Source of the DNA: CAZXEU01 sp965207385
Lineage (GTDB): Bacteria; Bacteroidota; Rhodothermia; Rhodothermales; Bin80
Length of the DNA: 64,000 nt
Direction: 5' to 3'
Assembly (NCBI GenBank): GCA_965207385.1
Contig: CBDBLZ010000020.1
Location: 1-64,000, forward strand
This document shows, one piece after another, positions 1 through 6,899 of the stretch. The notes under the pieces were generated by a model. That model was not told where the DNA came from, did not search any database, and saw only the letters and a list, made by a program, of their open reading frames with translations. Each line of letters starts with the position of its first letter. Position 1 is the stretch's first letter. A program made the translations under genes and the position numbers.

Positions 1-154
1 CAAGCATACCCCGCTCGAACAGAGCAACCGTAAGCCCGCGGCGAGCCGCCTCAAGGGCATGGGCAACGCCGACGATGCCCGCGCCTACGACTGCGACATC
101 CACGGTCCGGGAAGCAGGGACTGAATGTCCGCAATCGGAAAGTGGCAGAGGCAT
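1..154 (-). CDS. FAD-dependent oxidoreductase, N-terminal fragment (phosphonate-associated DAO family)
   Basis: Only the first ~51 codons are in the window; the gene runs off the left edge. After a short lead the translation shows the dinucleotide-binding start VDVAVVGAGIVGVAHALEAA, a GxGxxG Rossmann motif followed by an ALFER strand end, as in D-amino-acid-oxidase-type flavoproteins. The ATG at 154 is used here; a GTG at 103 directly before the Rossmann strand is an equally plausible start, because neither has a clear ribosome-binding site. It is the last visible member of a phosphonate operon, which suggests the TIGR03364-like flavoproteins found beside phosphonate genes; some of these oxidise N-alkylated or free 2-aminoethylphosphonate. 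The flavoprotein class is seen in the sequence, the substrate is inferred from context. Confidence 0.7.
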   Translation of the reverse strand, partial: MPLPLSDCGHSVPASRTVDVAVVGAGIVGVAHALEAARRGLTVALFERGML

Positions 155-299
155 ATATGTGTGTCCTGATGGTGCGGGCTTGCTACGGCCGACCCCGTGC
201 GCGGGCCTGGCCCCCGCTCAAGAGCATATGCAGCAATCCGCCAGGGATGCAGTCGAGCTCGATCGGATTGGCGCCTGCGAAGTCTCTCCTGTGCCGCAC
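155..299. other. Short intergenic gap
   Basis: The 145 bp between the purple acid phosphatase stop and the FAD oxidoreductase start hold no open frame with family features. I see no T-rich terminator, so read-through from the upstream operon is possible. Confidence 0.4.
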
Positions 300-2390
300 T
301 TATCTCAGCACGGCCAGCTTGCGGGAATGAACTTCGTCTCCGGTTGTCATGCGCACGAAATAGGTGCCAGGCGCCAGCCAGGACAGGTCCAGCTCCGAAC
401 GGTATGTCCCGGCCGGGGTCTCGCGCTCCATCAGGGTCGTAAGTCTCCTGCCCTGAATGTCAAAGAGTTCCAGCCGGATCCGCGCCTGGCGGGCAGTACG
501 GTACACAACGGTAGCCTGCTTCGCCATCGGATTAGGGAAGATCGAATCGAGGCCTGCCGCTCGGGGCAGAGGAGTTGCGGCAAACTCATCCGCCGAAGAG
601 GCGAAGTACTTGTTAATGGTAAAGCGGTCAATGATAGCGCCGACCTTGTCAATCGCGGACACCTGCAGCTGCTCCCCATCCACGTCGATGCGCGTGAAAT
701 GATGCTTCATGTCCGAGAACGTGATGTGATCGTAGTCAACAAAGAAATCGTCCAGACCACCTCCTCCTCCACCGGTGACCAGATAATGCACGTGCTCTTT
801 TTCGCCGCGCTCGTAACTGTGTGTATGGCCGTTCATGACCATGTCCACGTCGTACTCCTCAAAAATCGGCACCAGATGATCCTGTACCCGCTTGTCGCCG
901 TAGTAGTTGGTCCAGTGCTCGGTGTACGGCGGATGGTGGGCGTAGACGAATGTCCAGGTTGCCGATTGCCGCAGGCTGTCCGTCAGTGCGCCGACAAGGA
1001 ATTCATGCTGGGCTGAGCCAGGCGTAAAATCCCCGTTCGTATCAAGCGCGATGAAGTACGCATTCGCCCACCTGAACGAATAGTATCGTTCCGTACTGTC
1101 CGGATTATTGTTCGGCAGGTAAAAGTCATCCAGGTACACGGCCCCGTTATCCGTAATGACATCGTGGTTGCCGAGCGACGTGAATACATTGATGTTTTTT
1201 AGCAGGCTCCGGTAGGGCTTGAAATATATGTTGTCGTAGTAGTCGCCGGACCCCTGATGCACATCTCCTACGTGAACCACGAAGTCAACTTCCTGCTCAT
1301 TCGTGCTGCGCTGCATCTGTCTGCCAATATCCCATTGGGTAGGCGTATCCACTCCACTGTCACCGAGAACCAGGAATGAAAAGGTCCTTTCGTCGTGCCT
1401 GCGGGCAGTCCGGAAGTTCTCTTCGCCCGCCACGAGCCCCTCGCCGCTGTAAACTTCGTAGAAATAGCGACTGCTGATCTCCAGGCCCTGCAACTTTACG
1501 TGGTGTTTCTGGCGCGCCTCGGCTTCGGAAACCTCTTGCAGGAGCTGCCCTTTTTCCAGGCCGTACCGTACGCGGCCCACCTGCCGCTCAAGCGTCCGCC
1601 ACGCGATTTCCACGGTGGTCTGCGTAGGGTTCTGGATGTACGGAGCCCGAAACTCGCGGACGGGATACGTCATGGCAACCTGTTTGGGCTTGTCATAGAT
1701 GGTGCGTTCGGCCGTAACGGACACGCTGTCGTAATAGGCTCCCGTATTGGCATAGGAAAGCATGCCGATACGTCCTGCGCCGTACTCGTTGTCGCGTGCG
1801 GAAAGAATCAGTCGGCCATTCAGGTATGCCTTGATGGAATCTCCTCGCACGTCTGCCGTGAGCGCAAAGTATCCCTGGGGAAATGCCTGCGACACCAGGT
1901 TCTCCGCGAGGATATAGGGCTCGCCGTCCACAAACTTCTGTATGCGCTGCAGCGGCGTGTTGACCTCGACGCCGGACGAATCCCTGCCCGACCAGGCCGG
2001 GTCGTTCATCAGAAGCACGCGGTAGTAGTTTCGCGCGTCCTGGTAGCGAAAGATCAGTCCCACACCGTCGTTGTCTGTAGAGCGGACCAGCGCGTTAAGC
2101 GTATAGTCCGACCAGGCATCATTGCCCGTATGGATGTGGGTGCCGAGGTGGTATTTGGTTTCCAGTTCTACCGGGCCGTATGACCAGATATTGGATTTCT
2201 GGGCGAGAACGCCGAACTCGACTAGCCACCTGCTCGGGCCGTACTGCGGCTCCACATCGTCCTGCACCGTCCAGCCGTTGTAGTCACCATCGTCAAAATT
2301 GTCGTGGAAGGGCAGCGGCTGCGCGCGGGCCAGCCCTGTCATCAACGCGAAAAGAACCGCTGCAATCGGCAAACACCTTGCACGCATCAC
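300..2390 (-). CDS. Secreted purple acid phosphatase-like metallophosphoesterase with T9SS sorting domain
   Basis: This 696-residue protein begins with a signal peptide ending near ARAQ. Residues ~28-225 form a jelly-roll (concanavalin/DUF1080-like) domain with NFDDGDYNGW near the start. A purple-acid-phosphatase N-terminal fibronectin-like domain follows (~250-330), then a calcineurin-type metallophosphatase. Its metal-ligand motifs are visible in order: GDSG, VGDVHQG, GNHD, YAHHPP and NGHTHSYER. The last ~75 residues (IFPNP..., LFDIQGRRL, GTYFVRM) are a Por-type type IX secretion sorting domain. It should release phosphate from organic esters at or beyond the cell surface. It lies 258 bp downstream of phnY on the same strand, so phosphate-ester and phosphonate use may be co-regulated. 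The exact substrate is unknown. Confidence 0.85.
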   Translation of the reverse strand: MMRARCLPIAAVLFALMTGLARAQPLPFHDNFDDGDYNGWTVQDDVEPQYGPSRWLVEFGVLAQKSNIWSYGPVELETKYHLGTHIHTGNDAWSDYTLNALVRSTDNDGVGLIFRYQDARNYYRVLLMNDPAWSGRDSSGVEVNTPLQRIQKFVDGEPYILAENLVSQAFPQGYFALTADVRGDSIKAYLNGRLILSARDNEYGAGRIGMLSYANTGAYYDSVSVTAERTIYDKPKQVAMTYPVREFRAPYIQNPTQTTVEIAWRTLERQVGRVRYGLEKGQLLQEVSEAEARQKHHVKLQGLEISSRYFYEVYSGEGLVAGEENFRTARRHDERTFSFLVLGDSGVDTPTQWDIGRQMQRSTNEQEVDFVVHVGDVHQGSGDYYDNIYFKPYRSLLKNINVFTSLGNHDVITDNGAVYLDDFYLPNNNPDSTERYYSFRWANAYFIALDTNGDFTPGSAQHEFLVGALTDSLRQSATWTFVYAHHPPYTEHWTNYYGDKRVQDHLVPIFEEYDVDMVMNGHTHSYERGEKEHVHYLVTGGGGGGLDDFFVDYDHITFSDMKHHFTRIDVDGEQLQVSAIDKVGAIIDRFTINKYFASSADEFAATPLPRAAGLDSIFPNPMAKQATVVYRTARQARIRLELFDIQGRRLTTLMERETPAGTYRSELDLSWLAPGTYFVRMTTGDEVHSRKLAVLR

Positions 2391-2472
2391 ATTACCCGTA
2401 CGTTTTGTTAAGAAAACCTGACAGAGCGAAACCCGCGTGGTCGGCGCCTGGGCAGCCGGTGCCCTTGCACTT

Positions 2473-2514
2473 AGCCTCTGGTGCCGGGCCTGTATCCCAA
2501 CCGGGCCCGGAGGC
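2473..2514. repeat. Imperfect GC hairpin between phnY and the acid phosphatase gene
   Basis: CCGGGCC (2484-2490) and GGCCCGG (2504-2510) are perfect complements. They are flanked by GCCT (2473-2476) and AGGC (2511-2514), which can extend the stem across a bulge. It lies in the 258-bp gap after phnY with no T-tract beside it. It could be a processing or attenuation structure, or a factor-dependent terminator. Confidence 0.35.
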
Positions 2515-2648
2515 TGTCTGCTTGCCGTTAGTCACACGCATTGAATTGCGACCTGAAGCCGTAAACCCTCCCTGTTCTTCAGGTTCCGGTCTGATCCGCG
2601 GGGGCGCGTACCGCCCACCGTAGTGAGAATGGGAGAGGCCGAAAGCAT

Positions 2649-4061
2649 TCACCAGGGCAAGGAAAACGTCTTGACGACAGTCATCCCCTTTATCGCTTCC
2701 AGTACTCCTTCCTTTATCCCCAGTCCAGAGTCCTTGACGCCACCGAAGGGAGAGAGCTCGATGCGGTAGCCTGGTACTTCGTTTATGTTGACCGTGCCGG
2801 TCCGAATGCCCCGGACGGCTGCCAGGGCCTTGTCGATATCCCGGGTCACCACCCCAGAGGAGAGGCCGTAGTCTGTGCTATTGGCCAATGCAATAGCATC
2901 GTCGATATCCTCGATGGGAAGAATCGGTGCAAGCGGACCAAACGATTCGCACACTACCATTTCCGCGTCTCGGGGCACGTCGGCGATAACCGACGGAGCC
3001 ATGAGCGCCCCGCTGCGCTCTCCCCCTGCCAGCACGCGTGCTCCGCTCTGCACGGCCTTGTCTACGACGGATTCCAGGCGAATGGCGGCAGGTTCGTCAA
3101 TTACGGTACCGACTCGCGTTTCCGGAGCCATTGGATCACCGTAAGTATACGTCTTGGTGCGATCCACGAGGCGCTCGGTGAATTCTCCCAGCACAGCCTC
3201 GTGAACAAGCAGCCGCTTCACCGCAGTGCAGCGCTGGCCCGAGTTACGGTAGCACCCTTCTGCGGCAAGATGCACTGCCAGATCCATGTCGGCATCCTCC
3301 AGGACAATGAGGGGCGCGTTCCCTCCCAGTTCCAGAATCAGTCGCTTGTAGCCTGCCGCCTTGGCGATGCGCTTGCCCACCTCGACGCTCCCGGTGAAGC
3401 TGACTACCTCCACGCGGGGATCCACGACGAGCTCCTCTGCGACCTCCTTCGTAGGACCGAGGATGACGCTCAACATCCAGCCAGGGAGCCCTGCTTCGTA
3501 CATCAATTCGACACAGCGGACGGCAGTCAAGGGCGTCTTCTCTGACGGCTTCAGCACCATCGGCGCGCCGGCAGCAACAGCCGGTGCGATCTTGTGCATG
3601 ACCTGATTAAGCGGATGATTGAACGGCGCTATGGCAGCCACCAGGCGGTGCGGTTCTCGCAGCGTAAATATCTTCCGGGCTTTGCCACCGGGCGTAATGT
3701 CACAGGAGAATGACTGCCCGTCGTCCTTGAGTGCTTCCATGGCAGAGAATTGGAGCACGTCGCAGGCTCTGCCAACCTCGTAGCGAGTTTCCCGCATGCA
3801 AAGTCCTGATTCTGCGCAAATCAGGTGTGCAAATTCCTCGCGGCGCTGATCAAGAATTGTCCGCGCATTGTTCAGGATCTCAAATCTGCGGTAGCGGGTC
3901 AGCGGTTCTCCGCCTTTGAGTGTGGCCTCAATGGCTTCATGGGTGTGAGAGCGGCCCAAGCTGGCGACGCTCCCTACCTCATTGCCGTTGAAAGGGTTGA
4001 ACACGCGGATGCGAGTCTCGGTGTCTACCGGCCGGCCGGCTATATAGCAGGGCAGGTGCAT
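2649..4061 (-). CDS. phnY: Phosphonoacetaldehyde dehydrogenase (aldehyde dehydrogenase superfamily)
   Basis: With the start at 4061 this is a 470-residue aldehyde dehydrogenase. It has the oxyanion Asn in APFNHPLN (N148), the cofactor-binding Lys in VLKPSEK (K171), the general base Glu in LELGGNAP (E244) and the catalytic Cys in NSGQRCTA (C278). PhnY oxidises phosphonoacetaldehyde to phosphonoacetate with NAD+. Assignment to PhnY rests on the position 86 bp downstream of phnA and on phnW in the same operon; the fold alone would only say ALDH. An in-frame ATG at 4127 would add 22 low-complexity residues, and I prefer MHLPCYIAG as the natural ALDH start. Confidence 0.85.
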   Translation of the reverse strand: MHLPCYIAGRPVDTETRIRVFNPFNGNEVGSVASLGRSHTHEAIEATLKGGEPLTRYRRFEILNNARTILDQRREEFAHLICAESGLCMRETRYEVGRACDVLQFSAMEALKDDGQSFSCDITPGGKARKIFTLREPHRLVAAIAPFNHPLNQVMHKIAPAVAAGAPMVLKPSEKTPLTAVRCVELMYEAGLPGWMLSVILGPTKEVAEELVVDPRVEVVSFTGSVEVGKRIAKAAGYKRLILELGGNAPLIVLEDADMDLAVHLAAEGCYRNSGQRCTAVKRLLVHEAVLGEFTERLVDRTKTYTYGDPMAPETRVGTVIDEPAAIRLESVVDKAVQSGARVLAGGERSGALMAPSVIADVPRDAEMVVCESFGPLAPILPIEDIDDAIALANSTDYGLSSGVVTRDIDKALAAVRGIRTGTVNINEVPGYRIELSPFGGVKDSGLGIKEGVLEAIKGMTVVKTFSLPW

Positions 4062-4147
4062 GGGTTGAATATGTTGAGCATGGAGGATGAAAGGGGTAGT
4101 AGAGGGGCAGCACGGCCCCTTTGCCAATGCAGATGGCCAATGCGTCG

Positions 4148-5443
4148 CTATGAAATACTCTCGGCTGCCAACAGGCCGTTAAGTGCAAAATCGAAGATGT
4201 CGTAATTACGCGGGTCCATTGCGGCCATGCGCTCGTACGCAGGGCGCAGCGGATTGGAAAGCAGCAGCGGAACCATCTCCTCGTAGCGCCCTCCGTGGGA
4301 CCTAAGGCCTTCACTGACAGCACCAAGATCGTGATGCGCGGGAGTGCGGCCCAGCGCCACGTCCCTGCCCGCAAGGGCCACCAGATCTCCCAGTCGATCT
4401 TCGGGCAGCTCCAGCTTGCGAGCGGCAATCCTTCGGTCGTATACCTCCGTAATGCCATCTAGCTGCAACAGGTAATCGGAAACCGAAGGCACGAGCCGCA
4501 GATCCGGCAGGTGCACTACGGCAAAGGAGCCCAGCGCTCCGTGATGCACGACATACGGATCTGTTATAGGCAGTATTACGCGCAAGCCATCCCCGAAGCG
4601 CTCCGATAGCAGCGTTTCCAGGTAGATCACGTTCGGGGAGCCATCCATGCGCTGCTTGGCATTCATGCCATGATCCGCCGTTGCTCCCACCACAGCTCCG
4701 CAATCGAGAAGGCGCCCCAATTCGCGGTCTATAGCTCTATGGAATTGCAGGGATTCTGCATCGGCGGGAGCAAACTTGTGCTGCATGTAATCGGTGAGCG
4801 AAAGGTACACGAAGTCGGCCAGGCCACGCTCCAGTAGCGCAACTCCGGCGCGCAGTACAAACAGGCTTGCCTCGGCGCTGTAGATGGCAGGAGCACCGGA
4901 TCCGACTAGCTCCTCCGCATCATTGATGCCATGCGTCTTTGCACTTACGCAGTCCGCCTTTTCGGCGGAAAAGGCAATGCCCTGCAAACCGCTGGAAAGC
5001 ATGTCTCGCAGCTTTTCCTTGGCTGTCACCATTGCCACTCTGCGGCCGGCATCCGACGCTGCGGCCAGAATGGTGTCAGCGCGCAGGTAATCAGCGGAAT
5101 TCATCATCACTTCCTCTCCCGTATCAGGATCCAGAAAGAAATTGCCGCAGATGCCGTGTACGGACGGCGCGGTACCCGTAACGATGGATGCGTTGTTGAC
5201 ATTGGTGAAGGATGGCAGCGCTCCTCGCACCAGTCCCCTGTACGCGCCGCCTGCCAGCATGCGCTCAAGATTCGGCATAAATCCGCGCGCAAGCGATGTA
5301 CTCAGGTATTCGTCGGCACACCCGTCAATACAAATGACTACCACCGGCTTGCCCGGAGGATGATATGTCCGGCCATTAACAGAAAAGGAGTCAGTGGAGA
5401 TAGGCACACCGGTCCGGGATGAGAAGGCCATGGCTCTGCTCAT
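4148..5443 (-). CDS. phnA: Phosphonoacetate hydrolase
   Basis: This 431-residue protein of the alkaline phosphatase superfamily cleaves the C-P bond of phosphonoacetate to acetate and phosphate. All expected metal and nucleophile positions are visible: D40 in ICIDGCADEY, the nucleophile Thr80 in SFTNVNNAS, D218 and H222 in LTDYMQHK, D257 and H258 in TADHGM, and H383 in RSHGGRYE. Family members use Thr as nucleophile and two zinc ions. The motif spacing and the HGICGNFF segment are specific to PhnA rather than to general nucleotide pyrophosphatases. There is no signal peptide, so it is cytoplasmic. It sits 40 bp after pbfA and before phnY, completing an aminoethylphosphonate to acetate plus phosphate route. 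Confidence 0.93.
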   Translation of the reverse strand: MSRAMAFSSRTGVPISTDSFSVNGRTYHPPGKPVVVICIDGCADEYLSTSLARGFMPNLERMLAGGAYRGLVRGALPSFTNVNNASIVTGTAPSVHGICGNFFLDPDTGEEVMMNSADYLRADTILAAASDAGRRVAMVTAKEKLRDMLSSGLQGIAFSAEKADCVSAKTHGINDAEELVGSGAPAIYSAEASLFVLRAGVALLERGLADFVYLSLTDYMQHKFAPADAESLQFHRAIDRELGRLLDCGAVVGATADHGMNAKQRMDGSPNVIYLETLLSERFGDGLRVILPITDPYVVHHGALGSFAVVHLPDLRLVPSVSDYLLQLDGITEVYDRRIAARKLELPEDRLGDLVALAGRDVALGRTPAHHDLGAVSEGLRSHGGRYEEMVPLLLSNPLRPAYERMAAMDPRNYDIFDFALNGLLAAESIS

Positions 5444-5483
5444 GACTGAACTGTTAGCAAATCTCCCCTGGCAATCTGGGGCG

Positions 5484-6869
5484 TCACGGCTTGGCCGCGG
5501 CGGATTCCACGTGCGCTATACATTGTTCAAGGATATCTAGCGCGTTGACAAGCTCGGCCTTCGTGATGGCAAGCGGAGGCACGAGTACGATTCTGTTGCC
5601 CATCGTCAACTTGAAGCTGAGACCCTTGGACAGCGCCCTGTACATTATCGCTTCTGCTGCTGCAGGCGCCCGCTTACTCGTTTGCCGGTCAGTAACAATT
5701 TCCAGGCCGAGCAACAATCCAAGGCCGGTTACTTCACCAATGATGGAGCGGGCATTCTTCATGGCGCGCAATCGGTCAAGCGCCCACGCTCCCAGATTCC
5801 GGGAACGCGCCGCAAGGCCTTCCTCCTCCACAAACCGAATCGCGGCCAGCGCCGCCGCACAGGCTACCGGATTCTTTTCGTGCGTGTAGTGTCCGAGCGC
5901 CCGGTCCGGCACTACATCAAGGTCACTGCGCGCGATCATGGCAGCCAGCGGAAATATGCCGCCGCCCAGCCCCTTGCCAATAACCAGTATGTCCGGCTCA
6001 ATCTCGTAGTGCTCACACGTGAACATGGCTCCGGTCCGGCCAAGAGCGTGCGGGATCTCATCCAGTATCAACAGAGCTCCGTGACGGTCACATGCGCGGC
6101 GGACGACGCGCCAGTAATCCGGAGGAGGAATGTATGGCGTGCTCCGAACGGTCTCCGATATCACCGCCGCCACATCACCTTCCTTGTCCAGAACATAGTC
6201 GATGTACTCTGCGCACCTGAGATCACACACCCGCTGGCAGCCGAACGGGCACGCGCTCGGATTCGGAGGCGGCACATGTTCCGTTCCCGGCAACAGTGGA
6301 CCAGCATTCTGCCGAAAAATTGCCTCTCCACCGACAGATATCATGTCGAGAGATGCTCCATGGAATGCATCCCACATCGAAATAGTCTTGAACCGGCCCG
6401 TCGCAGCACGGGCAAGCTTGAGCGCCATACCCATCGCCAGGGTACCTCCTGGCGCAAACAGGACCTTGCCCAGCGCACCCGGGGCCAACTCCACCAGCTT
6501 GCGGGCCAATTCGATGGCCGGCAGGTTTGTGTAGCGACGCGTGCAAAACGGCAGTGTTTGCATTTGTCGTACAATGGCTTCGATAACCCGCTGATTGCGA
6601 AATCCAACCTGGTGCACACCGTTGCCGTGGAAGTCCATGTAGCGACGGCCCTGCATGTCCTCCACGTAGATGCCCTCACACGAGCGCAGGACATTCAGGC
6701 AGGGAGTCGACAGCGACTGGCGCAGGAAGAACTGTGTGTCGGCGTCCAGAAGGGCCTGAGTTTCATCGTCAATATGCTCCGCAGCCCATGCGTTGCGCTG
6801 CGGAGAAATATTGAGATCTCCTTCTGAAGCGAGCCGGTCGGTGGCTCGGCCGGACGGTCCGGGCTCCAT
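5484..6869 (-). CDS. pbfA: (R)-1-hydroxy-2-aminoethylphosphonate ammonia-lyase-like PLP enzyme
   Basis: A 461-residue class-III aminotransferase-fold protein. The PLP-binding Asp is in LILDEIPH (D270) and the Schiff-base Lys in VIGKGLGGG (K299). A distinctive insert has four regularly spaced cysteines, C207, C211, C215 and C219, then RCAEYIDYVLDKEGDVAAVI. PbfA-type enzymes use this fold not for transamination but to eliminate ammonia from (R)-1-hydroxy-2-aminoethylphosphonate, giving phosphonoacetaldehyde. They are typically encoded next to PhnW-PhnY-PhnA, as here (30 bp after the phosphatase gene, 40 bp before phnA). The fold and active-site residues are seen directly; the lyase identity follows from sequence resemblance and context. 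The alternative is an ordinary omega-transaminase. Confidence 0.8.
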   Translation of the reverse strand: MEPGPSGRATDRLASEGDLNISPQRNAWAAEHIDDETQALLDADTQFFLRQSLSTPCLNVLRSCEGIYVEDMQGRRYMDFHGNGVHQVGFRNQRVIEAIVRQMQTLPFCTRRYTNLPAIELARKLVELAPGALGKVLFAPGGTLAMGMALKLARAATGRFKTISMWDAFHGASLDMISVGGEAIFRQNAGPLLPGTEHVPPPNPSACPFGCQRVCDLRCAEYIDYVLDKEGDVAAVISETVRSTPYIPPPDYWRVVRRACDRHGALLILDEIPHALGRTGAMFTCEHYEIEPDILVIGKGLGGGIFPLAAMIARSDLDVVPDRALGHYTHEKNPVACAAALAAIRFVEEEGLAARSRNLGAWALDRLRAMKNARSIIGEVTGLGLLLGLEIVTDRQTSKRAPAAAEAIMYRALSKGLSFKLTMGNRIVLVPPLAITKAELVNALDILEQCIAHVESAAAKP

Positions 6870-6899
6870 GGGTTTCGCGGCCGATCTGATTGGCAGGCC

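Noticed and set aside
2392..2652. 86-codon minus-strand frame between phnY and the acid phosphatase gene
   Set aside because: Composition is Gly/Pro/Ala-rich with no family motif or signal, and it overlaps a bulged hairpin. It is more likely non-coding spacer.
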